DNA from: Bacteroidota bacterium
Lineage (GTDB): Bacteria > Bacteroidota > Bacteroidia > Cytophagales > Cyclobacteriaceae
Reading direction: 5' to 3'
DNA length: 12,674 nt
NCBI GenBank assembly: GCA_003242315.1
Contig: QGUY01000104.1
Coordinates: 1-12,674 of the forward strand
In this document: positions 6,432-12,674 of the stretch, one piece after another
How the letters are laid out: each line of letters starts with the position of its first letter
Position numbering within the stretch: the first letter of the stretch is position 1
Notes under the pieces: generated by a model
Databases searched by the model: none
What the model was told of the DNA's origin: nothing
Seen by the model: the letters and a program-made list of their open reading frames with translations, nothing else
Made by a program: the position numbers and the translations under genes

Positions 6432-6461
6432 AAAGCGGGTCGCTCGCCCGCTTTTGTTTTT
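6432..6461 (+). terminator. Intrinsic terminator with no coding gene upstream on its strand
   Basis: AAAGCGGG (6432-6439) pairs with CCCGCTTT (6447-6454) around a 7-base loop and is followed by TGTTTTT. The T-run is on the plus side only, so it acts on rightward transcription. The nearest upstream plus-strand gene ends at 1468, so it most likely ends an unannotated short transcript or attenuates the histidine kinase leader. Confidence 0.75.
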
Positions 6462-6552
6462 CTCCATCAATTGGGAGAATGAATTGAATCGATAAGCTAA
6501 GCGGGATGTTCTTAATTAGTACATTCCGGCTGAAACCCGTTACCCGGCATTT

Positions 6553-7839
6553 ATGATACTTGTGTTGTCGCCTCTTCTGAATATCTCTCAAATGGCCGGC
6601 GTTTCGTTGGGCATCGGAACCGCTTTTGACATGTTCCTGCTCGTGCCACCTATCGCCGCAGGTATTGTAGCAGCCGTGCGCGCATCATCCGGAAGTCGCA
6701 AGTCGACCAAAGCCAGAACAACGTCGACCTCACGCGCAGACGCTGAACGCAGCGAACGTATCCTGGAGTCAATAGCGATGAACTATCCGGACGGGCTTGT
6801 GCTGGCGCTTGACCGGAAATTAAAATTCCTGTTCATCGGCGGCACTGAGGTTTCAACGCTGAAGAAGTCTGCAAAATACTGGATGGGCAAAAGCCTCACT
6901 GAAAACTTTCACCCTTCCATCAATGCGAACGGAATCGCTCAACTTCGAAAAGTATTCGAGGGCGAGTCCGTAGAATACGAGGTTGCGAGTGGCAGCCAGT
7001 CGTACCGCGTAACAGCCACTGCGATCACGACGGAAGACGAACAAGTACAGGAAATCCTCGTGATTGTCCGCAATATCACAGCTACAATACGACTCGAAAA
7101 CAACCTTAAGCGCGCTCAGCAGAAAGAAAAGGAGTTTAATATCCTGCGATCGCGCTTCGTGACGCTTGCGTCGCACGAGTTTCGTACACCTCTGAGTACG
7201 ATTCTGACGTCCGTATTCCTTCTCGAAAACTATTCCGGAGATGACTACGAACAGGAAAAGCTCGCATACATCGACAAGATCAAACGCGCGGTTCATTCCC
7301 TCACTGACCTGCTGAACAACTTCCTCGCCATCGGCAAGCTGGAGGAAGGAAAAATAAGGGTTGAACTATCCGACCTTGAAATCAAGCCCTTCCTGGAAGG
7401 CATTCTGCAGGAAGTCGTGTCAATAAAGAAAGTTCGTCAGGACATCACATTCAAGCTGGAATCGGATCATGAATGGATAACGACCGACAAGCAACTGCTC
7501 AGACACATTGTTATCAACCTCCTGACAAATGCCATAAAGTACTCACCTCCTCACGAGGAGATACGCTTCGACGCGAAGGTCACTTCCGACACGCTCCTGA
7601 TCCGGGTTGAAGACAGGGGTACCGGGATACCCGAGCACGAGCAAAGCCAGATCTTCAAACGGTTCTTCAGGGGGCAGAATGCCACCAACATTGATGGTAC
7701 CGGGCTGGGTCTGAACCTCGTGAAAAAGTACGTCCGCCTCCTCAAAGGCACGATTCAGTTCACCAGCGAAGTCAACAAAGGCTCTGTTTTCACGGTACGC
7801 ATTCCACTGACGCGGGCATTGGAAAAACAGGTGGGTTGA
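6553..7839 (+). CDS. PAS-domain sensor histidine kinase
   Basis: A 428-residue histidine kinase. Residues 1-43 are largely hydrophobic, which suggests a membrane anchor or hairpin rather than a large external sensor. A basic, Ser/Thr-rich linker (44-67) leads to a PAS domain (about 70-180), then a helical stretch and the dimerisation/phosphoacceptor domain with SHEFRTPLSTI (207-217, H208). The ATP-binding domain has an N box (HIVINLLTNAIKYSP, N326), G1 (DRGTGIP, 354-360), an F box (FKRFF, 368-372) and G2 (GTGLGLNLVKK, 382-392). It autophosphorylates on H208 and should pass phosphate to a receiver, presumably the next gene, which starts 31 bases later on the same strand. The signal is unknown but probably cytoplasmic through PAS. 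ATGs at 6592 and 6631 are alternatives that would remove part or most of the hydrophobic segment. Confidence 0.93.
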   Translation: MILVLSPLLNISQMAGVSLGIGTAFDMFLLVPPIAAGIVAAVRASSGSRKSTKARTTSTSRADAERSERILESIAMNYPDGLVLALDRKLKFLFIGGTEVSTLKKSAKYWMGKSLTENFHPSINANGIAQLRKVFEGESVEYEVASGSQSYRVTATAITTEDEQVQEILVIVRNITATIRLENNLKRAQQKEKEFNILRSRFVTLASHEFRTPLSTILTSVFLLENYSGDDYEQEKLAYIDKIKRAVHSLTDLLNNFLAIGKLEEGKIRVELSDLEIKPFLEGILQEVVSIKKVRQDITFKLESDHEWITTDKQLLRHIVINLLTNAIKYSPPHEEIRFDAKVTSDTLLIRVEDRGTGIPEHEQSQIFKRFFRGQNATNIDGTGLGLNLVKKYVRLLKGTIQFTSEVNKGSVFTVRIPLTRALEKQVG

Positions 7840-7844
7840 GTAAC

Positions 7845-7865
7845 TTTACCTTTTTACAAGGTAAA
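7845..7865 (+). promoter_or_regulatory. Hairpin in the kinase-regulator gap, next to the regulator start codon
   Basis: TTTACCTT (7845-7852) and AAGGTAAA (7858-7865) form a perfect 8-bp stem with a 5-base loop, filling the 31-base gap and ending 5 bases before the ATG at 7871. There is no T-run of terminator type after it. It could tune translation or mRNA stability of the regulator relative to the kinase. Confidence 0.4.
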
Positions 7866-7870
7866 AACCC

Positions 7871-8959
7871 ATGAGTCATACCATTCTGCTGATTGAGGAC
7901 AATGAGGAAATGTCCGAAAATATCACCAGTATCCTTAAGCTCGCCCACTACAATGTTATACGTGCCTCTAATGGTAAGGAAGGTGTCGCTCTGGCCCAGC
8001 AGGAACACCCCGACCTGATCCTGTGCGACGTAATGATGCCGGAACTGGACGGCTATGGTGTGCTGCATATTCTCAACGGAGATCCGGAAACAGCGAACAT
8101 TCCGTTCATTTTTCTGACGGCAAAAGCCGACAAGGCAGACCTGCGCGCGGGTATGAACCTGGGTGCCGACGACTACATCACCAAACCATTCGATGGCTTC
8201 GACCTACTGAAGGTCATTGAAATCCGACTTAAGAAGAGCGCGCTGCTCAAACAGAATTACCGGAACGATATTTACGACGTTAACAGCCTCTTCAACAAGG
8301 CCCGGGAAATGAAAGAGTTTCAAAAACTTTCAGAGAACCGGCCAACGCGAACCTATAAGAAGAAAGACTTTATCTACATGGAGGGTCAGATCCCTTCCGA
8401 TCTCTACTTCATCATCAGTGGAGAAGTAAAAACATACAAGGTAAACTACGATGGAAAAGAATTAATTACCGGCATCCATCGTAAGGGCGACTTCCTGGGC
8501 TACGTCGCCCTGCTTGAGGAAACACCTCACAGTGAAAGCGCGGAAGTTCTTGAAGAGGCAGAGGTTTCGATCATACCGAAAAACGACTTTCTCACCCTGG
8601 TATATTCAAGCAAGGATATCGCAAGGAAGTTTATCAAGATGCTGTCGAACAACCTGATTGAGGCGGAGAACCGGCTCCTCGACCTCGCCTATCAGTCGGT
8701 ACGTCAGCGTGTAGCCGGTGCATTGCTGAAAATAAACTCGCAGCACGAATCGCCGGAAAAAAATCTTATCACCATTGCCCGAAGAGACATCTCCAACATG
8801 ATAGGAACCGCGACCGAGTCGCTCAACCGAACCCTCGCCGATTTCAAAGACGAAGGGCTCATCGAGATCCTCGGAGAAGGTATCCGGATACTGAGAATGG
8901 ACAAACTTGAGGCAATGGTGAAAACGTCCTTCGTAAAGAAGGACGTTCGTTCCAAATAA
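7871..8959 (+). CDS. Response regulator: receiver domain fused to a CRP/FNR-type DNA-binding protein
   Basis: A 362-residue fusion. Residues 1-125 are a CheY-like receiver with the acidic pocket (E9-D10), phosphoacceptor D53 in LILCDVMMPELDGYG, T83 in FLTAKAD and K105 in YITKPF. After a linker, residues about 150-250 form a cyclic-nucleotide-binding-fold domain (GQIPSDLYFIISGEVKTY; GDFLGYVALLEE). Residues about 270-345 form a Crp-type winged helix (RRDISNMIGTATESLNRTL as recognition region). In CRP the phosphate-binding cassette has Glu after the Gly and a later Arg; here these positions read Tyr (Y211) and Ser/Glu (221-222), so cAMP binding is unlikely and phosphorylation is probably the input. 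It lies 31 bases after the kinase gene and is likely co-transcribed. It is a strong candidate transcriptional regulator of the surrounding polysaccharide genes. Confidence 0.93.
   Translation: MSHTILLIEDNEEMSENITSILKLAHYNVIRASNGKEGVALAQQEHPDLILCDVMMPELDGYGVLHILNGDPETANIPFIFLTAKADKADLRAGMNLGADDYITKPFDGFDLLKVIEIRLKKSALLKQNYRNDIYDVNSLFNKAREMKEFQKLSENRPTRTYKKKDFIYMEGQIPSDLYFIISGEVKTYKVNYDGKELITGIHRKGDFLGYVALLEETPHSESAEVLEEAEVSIIPKNDFLTLVYSSKDIARKFIKMLSNNLIEAENRLLDLAYQSVRQRVAGALLKINSQHESPEKNLITIARRDISNMIGTATESLNRTLADFKDEGLIEILGEGIRILRMDKLEAMVKTSFVKKDVRSK
8923..8947 (-). terminator. Hairpin at the junction of convergent genes, likely terminator for gmd-fcl
   Basis: AACGTCCTTC (8923-8932) and GAAGGACGTT (8938-8947) make a perfect 10-bp stem with a 5-base loop, inside the last codons of the response regulator. 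Read on the minus strand it lies 27 bases past the fcl stop and runs into a short TTTT (last two T of the stem plus two more), so it may end leftward transcription. On the plus strand no T-run follows. Confidence 0.42.
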
Positions 8960-8973
8960 ATCTTCCGGATTCC

Positions 8974-9924
8974 TTAGCCAGCTTCTACACCGGACAGCTT
9001 ACGCTGTTGTGCGTACTCACGGCAAACAGCGCGGACGCCTTCCTCAAGGCCTATGCGCGCCTTCCAGCCAAGGTTGTTGATCTTGGAAACGTCCAGGAGT
9101 TTCCTCGGCGTTCCGTCCGGCTTGTCCGTATTGAATCGCAGCTCGCCGGTGTAACCAATGCACTTCTGAATGAGCAGTGCCAGGTCACGAATGGTTAAGT
9201 CTTCGCCGGTGCCGACGTTGACGATCTCAGGACTATCGTAATTCAGCATCAGGAACAAGGCGGCGTCAGCGAGATCGTCGACGTGGAGGAATTCCCGTCG
9301 CGGGCTGCCGGTTCCCCATATTTCAACGTAGGGTTTACCTTCCACCTTTGCTTCATAGAACTTCCTGATGAGCGCCGGCAATACGTGCGCATTCTGCAGG
9401 TCGTAGTTGTCATTCGGACCATACAGGTTCGTAGGCATCAGGCTGATGTAGTTGCAACCATACTGAGCGTGATATGCCTGGCACATCTTGATGCCCGCAA
9501 TCTTGGCGATGGCATAAGGCTCATTGGTCGGTTCAAGTGCTCCTGTGAGCAGCACCTCTTCCTTCATTGGTTGAGGTGCAAACTTGGGATAGATACACGA
9601 CGATCCCAGGAAGACGAGTTTCTTTACGCCATTCAGATACGACTGATGGATGACGTTTGATTGAATGGTGATGTTATCGTAGATAAACTCAGCCCGATAG
9701 GTGTTGTTGGCATGAATGCCCCCCACCTTTGCTGCGGCAAGGAACACGTATTCCGGCTTTTCAGTTTCGAAGAATTCACGCACCGCTGCCTGATCGCGGA
9801 GGTCTAGTTCCTTTGATGTCCGTATGACAATGTTATTGTATCCCTCCTTTTCCAGGCGGCGCTTGATTGCCGAGCCTACCATCCCGCGGTGGCCGGCAAC
9901 GAAAATTTTTGCATTCTTCTCCAT
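8974..9924 (-). CDS. fcl: GDP-L-fucose synthase (GDP-4-keto-6-deoxymannose 3,5-epimerase-4-reductase)
   Basis: A 316-residue extended SDR matching GDP-fucose synthase throughout. It epimerises C3 and C5 of GDP-4-keto-6-deoxy-D-mannose and reduces C4 with NADPH, giving GDP-L-fucose. The nucleotide motif is GHRGMVG (11-17). The catalytic residues are S108 and C110 in LGSSCIYP, Y137 and K141 in EPYAIAK, and H180 in NAHVLPALIRKF; these equal the E. coli residues (S107, C109, Y136, K140, H179) shifted by one. Other family marks are the KVGGIHANN stretch (66-74) and GSPRREFLHVDDLADA (206-221). Its ATG overlaps the gmd stop by one base (TAATG), so the pair is translationally coupled. It converges on the response regulator with only 14 bases between stops. 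Confidence 0.96.
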   Translation of the reverse strand: MEKNAKIFVAGHRGMVGSAIKRRLEKEGYNNIVIRTSKELDLRDQAAVREFFETEKPEYVFLAAAKVGGIHANNTYRAEFIYDNITIQSNVIHQSYLNGVKKLVFLGSSCIYPKFAPQPMKEEVLLTGALEPTNEPYAIAKIAGIKMCQAYHAQYGCNYISLMPTNLYGPNDNYDLQNAHVLPALIRKFYEAKVEGKPYVEIWGTGSPRREFLHVDDLADAALFLMLNYDSPEIVNVGTGEDLTIRDLALLIQKCIGYTGELRFNTDKPDGTPRKLLDVSKINNLGWKARIGLEEGVRAVCREYAQQRKLSGVEAG

Positions 9925-11051
9925 TATTCGTCGTTCTTGACAATCTCCATACCGTTCGATAAGAGAATCTTGTCGCGCTGGAACAGCTTCAGGTCGGATT
10001 CCACCATTTCCTTGACCATATCCTGCACGGTCCTCTTAGGTTTCCAGCCAAGCTTTGTCTTTGCCTTGGTAGGATCACCTATGAGCAAATCAACCTCAGT
10101 CGGGCGGAAATAGTTTGGATCTACTGCCACCACTTCCGTTCCCGGCTTAATGAAATAGTCTTTATGTGAGCTGGAGGCCACACGGGCGACTTCGTTTACG
10201 CCTTCGCCGGAGAACTCGAGTTCCACGCCTATTTCCTTGAACGCCATCCGCACAAAATCCCGAACGGTAGTTGTGACACCCGTTGCAATCACGAAGTCTT
10301 CGGGTTGATCCTGTTGGAGGATGAGCCACATGGCCTCTACGTAGTCCTGAGCATGACCCCAGTCGCGCTTGGCGTTCAGGTTACCCAGGTACAGCTTTTC
10401 CTGCAACCCCAACGCTATCCGGGCCACGGCGCGCGTAATCTTACGGGTTACGAAAGTCTCGCCCCGGAGCGGGGACTCGTGGTTAAAGAGTATGCCATTG
10501 CAGGCAAACATGCCGTAGGCTTCCCGGTAGTTGACGGTGATCCAGTAACCGTAAAGCTTAGCCACCGCATACGGCGAACGCGGGTAGAAAGGCGTTTTTT
10601 CAGACTGCGGAATTTCCTGTACCAGCCCGTACAATTCGGACGTGGATGCCTGATAAATCCGCGTTTTTTTGGTCAAATTCAACAATCTGACGGCCTCCAG
10701 GATCCGCAATGTACCGATACCGTCCGTATTTGCGGCGTATTCCGGGACATCAAAGCTCACTTTTACGTGGGACATTGCCCCCAGATTGTAAATTTCGTCC
10801 GGCTGGACCTCCTGGATAATCCGGATCAGGTTGGTAGAATCCGTCAAATCCCCGTAATGGAGGCGGAATTTTACGTCTTTTTCGTGGGGATCCTGGTAAA
10901 GATGGTCAATACGCTCAGTATTCAGGGAGGAACTGCGGCGTTTGATACCATGCACGACATACCCCTTTTTTAGCAGGAATTCTGCCAAATAGGCACCATC
11001 CTGACCAGTTATCCCTGTAATCAGGGCTACCTTTCTGTCCTTGTTATCCAT
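9924..11051 (-). CDS. gmd: GDP-mannose 4,6-dehydratase
   Basis: A 375-residue extended SDR that converts GDP-D-mannose to GDP-4-keto-6-deoxy-D-mannose, the substrate of the overlapping fcl product. The nucleotide motif is GITGQDGAYL (13-22), and KRRSSS (37-42) after the second strand is the NADP-binding signature. The catalytic set is T137 and E139 in QASTSELYG, Y161 and K165 in SPYAVAKLYGYW, each four higher than in E. coli Gmd (T133, E135, Y157, K161). Also typical are the LFNHESPLRGETFVTRKI stretch (188-205) and AKRDWGHAQDYVEAMW (218-233). Length agrees with the family. It is first in the gmd-fcl operon and divergent from the phosphoglycosyl transferase. GDP-mannose supply genes (manB/manC) are not in the window. 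The fucose product presumably enters the glycan made by this locus. Confidence 0.97.
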   Translation of the reverse strand: MDNKDRKVALITGITGQDGAYLAEFLLKKGYVVHGIKRRSSSLNTERIDHLYQDPHEKDVKFRLHYGDLTDSTNLIRIIQEVQPDEIYNLGAMSHVKVSFDVPEYAANTDGIGTLRILEAVRLLNLTKKTRIYQASTSELYGLVQEIPQSEKTPFYPRSPYAVAKLYGYWITVNYREAYGMFACNGILFNHESPLRGETFVTRKITRAVARIALGLQEKLYLGNLNAKRDWGHAQDYVEAMWLILQQDQPEDFVIATGVTTTVRDFVRMAFKEIGVELEFSGEGVNEVARVASSSHKDYFIKPGTEVVAVDPNYFRPTEVDLLIGDPTKAKTKLGWKPKRTVQDMVKEMVESDLKLFQRDKILLSNGMEIVKNDE

Positions 11052-11080
11052 TATTTCGCTCGTTTTGCGCTATTTGATTA

Positions 11081-11111
11081 CAATGTTACCGGGTTGGGGG
11101 AAATTGCCCAA
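11081..11111 (-). promoter_or_regulatory. Possible promoter of the gmd-fcl operon
   Basis: On the minus strand TTG (11111-11109) is followed after 20 bases by TAACATTG (11088-11081). This matches TAnnTTTG at all fixed positions but one. The transcript would start near 11074, about 23 bases before the gmd ATG. The mismatch keeps confidence low, though position and spacing fit. Confidence 0.33.
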
Positions 11112-11207
11112 TGAGCAAAGTTTTGGCCCCTGATGACCGCCATCATGTGAAAAACGTACCCAAGACCGTACTTTTAAACTGTCAATTGGCTTTAACCTTA
11201 CATAAGT

Positions 11208-12593
11208 ATGGAAGACAGGTACTACTCCAGGCTGATCAAAGTGATGGTCTTCATTGTCGACTTCTACCTGATCAGCATCGCCTTCACGCTGGCGAAGAAA
11301 TTGGGGCTCGATTCGGGGCTCACGCCAGATCAGTCAACTTCCTTCCTGCTGATTTTCGGGCTGTGCTGGGTCATAGCCGGATTCAACAAGATTTACCACC
11401 TGAACAAATTTAGCCTGATCAAGACTATCAGCACACACCTGCTGGGTATCCTGTTGGTGCATGCATTCCTGATCACGGCGATAATGTTCGCATTTGAACC
11501 GTACCGTGTGCCGGTAGATTATCTGCTCGCTGTCTACGTGTGTACAGCGGTAATGGTAATTGCCTCACGGGTGACTTACAAGCTCCTCTCGAAATACCTG
11601 GAGTTCTCCGGGTTTGACCAGCGGCGCTTTGTGATCATCGGAGCAACACCTGCAGGTAAATCCATTCAAAACTTTTTTGAATCGCACGACCTCACGCGAT
11701 ATCACTTCCGCGGATACTTTGATGATAATAAAGAGTCAACCGCCGTTGACCCTTCCCTCATCAAGGGTACGCTGGCAGATGTAAAGGATTTCTGCGTGCG
11801 CGAAAACATTGACGAAATCTATTTCGCCCTGCCCCTCACGGAAAAGGCATTGATCAGCGACATTCAAAAATTCGCAGACGACAACTGTATCTACTTCCGC
11901 ATTGCGCCTGACTTCAGCAGTGTGGTTGCAGAAAACTACAACGTACTGCTGTACGATACGCTTCCCGTGCTTACTACACGCCGGGAGCCGCTTGGCATTA
12001 CCATCAACGCGGTACTGAAGCGCGCGTTTGATATCGTATTCTCCCTGCTCGTAATCCTTACCGTCTTCCCTATCGTCGTTCCGATCATTGCTCTTGCAAT
12101 TCGCCTCGACTCCAAGGGTCCGATAATCTTCAAGCAATTAAGGCTTGGCAGGAAGAACAAACTGTTCGAATGCTACAAGTTCAGAACCATGGTTGTTGAC
12201 GCCAACCCTGAACAACAGGCAACCAAGAACGATCCGCGCGTTACCCGCGTAGGCCGATTCCTTCGGAAAACCAACCTGGACGAACTGCCTCAGTTTGTCA
12301 ACGTTCTGATGGGTAGCATGTCCGTCGTTGGACCACGGCCGCAGATCAAGAGCCAACTCGATCAATATTCCGGAATTATCCAGAAGTACAAGATGAGACA
12401 CTTCGTAAATCCTGGAATTACGGGCTACGCTCAGGTCAATGGCTACCGCGGTGAAACGAAGGAAGTGGAACAGATGGAGAAGAGGGTTGAGTACGATGTG
12501 AAGTACATGGAGAACTGGAGTTTGAGCCTGGACCTCAAGATCATATTCCTGACGGTCTGGAACATGCTCAGAGGGGAACGCACTGCGTACTAA
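11208..12593 (+). CDS. Undecaprenyl-phosphate sugar-1-phosphate transferase (WcaJ/WbaP-type phosphoglycosyl transferase)
   Basis: A 461-residue polyprenyl glycosylphosphotransferase. The N-terminal part has about four membrane helices (near 11-30, 44-60, 76-96, 104-121). A Rossmann-like cytoplasmic domain follows (about 138-245, starting RRFVIIGATPAGKSI). The C-terminal sugar-transferase domain starts at the basic NAVLKRAFDIVFS segment with its re-entrant membrane helix (about 272-300). Catalytic-domain motifs are KFRTM (324-328), TNLDELPQFVNVL (355-367), GPRPQ (375-379), PGITGYAQVNGYRG (402-415) and a final DLKIIFLTVWNML. It transfers a sugar phosphate from a UDP-sugar to undecaprenyl phosphate at the inner membrane, the first committed step of glycan assembly. 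Glucose or galactose is usual for this subgroup; the sugar cannot be read here. It is divergent from gmd with 156 bases between, and its ATG has no Shine-Dalgarno sequence. Confidence 0.94.
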   Translation: MEDRYYSRLIKVMVFIVDFYLISIAFTLAKKLGLDSGLTPDQSTSFLLIFGLCWVIAGFNKIYHLNKFSLIKTISTHLLGILLVHAFLITAIMFAFEPYRVPVDYLLAVYVCTAVMVIASRVTYKLLSKYLEFSGFDQRRFVIIGATPAGKSIQNFFESHDLTRYHFRGYFDDNKESTAVDPSLIKGTLADVKDFCVRENIDEIYFALPLTEKALISDIQKFADDNCIYFRIAPDFSSVVAENYNVLLYDTLPVLTTRREPLGITINAVLKRAFDIVFSLLVILTVFPIVVPIIALAIRLDSKGPIIFKQLRLGRKNKLFECYKFRTMVVDANPEQQATKNDPRVTRVGRFLRKTNLDELPQFVNVLMGSMSVVGPRPQIKSQLDQYSGIIQKYKMRHFVNPGITGYAQVNGYRGETKEVEQMEKRVEYDVKYMENWSLSLDLKIIFLTVWNMLRGERTAY

Positions 12594-12674
12594 AACAGAC
12601 AGGCCTGGCCTTGACCAACGATCAGGATAAACGGAACCGTTCGCCCCCATAATAACCCAAAAGGGCAAAATTTT

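Larger units (their letters stand above)
6060..6552. other. Non-coding stretch between the divergent YiaK-like and histidine kinase genes
   Basis: These 493 bases hold no convincing gene. Visible elements are a plus-strand terminator (6432-6461), a 10-bp inverted repeat (6276-6285 with 6353-6362), a short palindrome (6204-6217) and a small hairpin just past the terminator (TCTCC 6461-6465 with GGAGA 6474-6478). A weak -7-like match on the minus strand (CATTTTTG, 6165-6158) could serve the YiaK-like gene. A 27-codon ORF (6316-6399, plus) is too short to support alone. No good TAnnTTTG match was found for the histidine kinase. Confidence 0.6.

Noticed and set aside
10305..10973. Plus-strand ORF of 222 codons opposite gmd
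   Set aside because: It is antisense to a clear GDP-mannose dehydratase; its apparent length follows from the codon use of gmd.
12594..12674. AGGCC/GGCCT and AACGG/CCGTT pairs after the phosphoglycosyl transferase
   Set aside because: Loops would be too small and no T-run follows, so no terminator can be claimed.
1..12674. CRISPR array, insertion sequence, integrase, tRNA or phage-defence genes
   Set aside because: No regularly spaced repeats, transposase motifs or tRNA-like folds were seen; all long ORFs are explained by sugar metabolism or signalling.

Overview
The window looks like a surface-polysaccharide (exopolysaccharide, capsule or O-antigen) locus from a member of the Bacteroidota, probably a Cytophagales-type bacterium. 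Four things point that way. Start codons have no recognisable Shine-Dalgarno sequences. Several start regions carry the Bacteroidota promoter pattern (TTG or TTTG, 19-20 bases, TAnnTTTG). A receiver domain is fused to a CRP/FNR-type regulator. The left edge holds the start of a protein resembling the two-component-regulator-propeller sensors common in that phylum. The genus is a guess; base composition looks near 50% GC by eye.

Layout, left to right. (1) 1-170, minus: the first 56 codons of an exported sensor-like protein running off the left edge. (2) 345-1468, plus: two tandem RmlC-type (dTDP-4-keto-sugar 3,5-epimerase family) genes; the first lacks two residues expected in the active site. 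(3) 4910 down to 1588, minus: a DUF4910-type metallopeptidase-like protein, glucose-1-phosphate cytidylyltransferase (rfbF) and an NAD-type sugar epimerase/dehydratase, closed by a clear intrinsic terminator at 1510-1538. (4) 6059-5046, minus: a YiaK-like oxidoreductase, probably its own unit. (5) 6060-6552: a non-coding stretch with a 10-bp inverted repeat and a strong plus-strand terminator. (6) 6553-8959, plus: a PAS histidine kinase followed by the receiver-CRP/FNR regulator. (7) 11051 down to 8974, minus: gmd and fcl, overlapping by one base, giving GDP-L-fucose from GDP-mannose. (8) 11208-12593, plus: a WcaJ/WbaP-type phosphoglycosyl transferase that would start the glycan on the lipid carrier.

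Working together: gmd and fcl supply GDP-L-fucose. rfbF supplies CDP-glucose, which with the SDR, the RmlC-like proteins and the DUF4910 protein suggests a second, modified (deoxy or branched) sugar. The phosphoglycosyl transferase begins assembly. The two-component pair in the middle is a natural candidate regulator. A CDP-glucose 4,6-dehydratase, glycosyltransferases, flippase and polymerase are not in the window, so the pathway is incomplete here.

No RNA genes of known type, insertion sequences or CRISPR arrays were seen. The least explained parts are the structured non-coding stretch before the histidine kinase, the altered first RmlC paralogue, and the DUF4910 protein within a CDP-sugar gene set.
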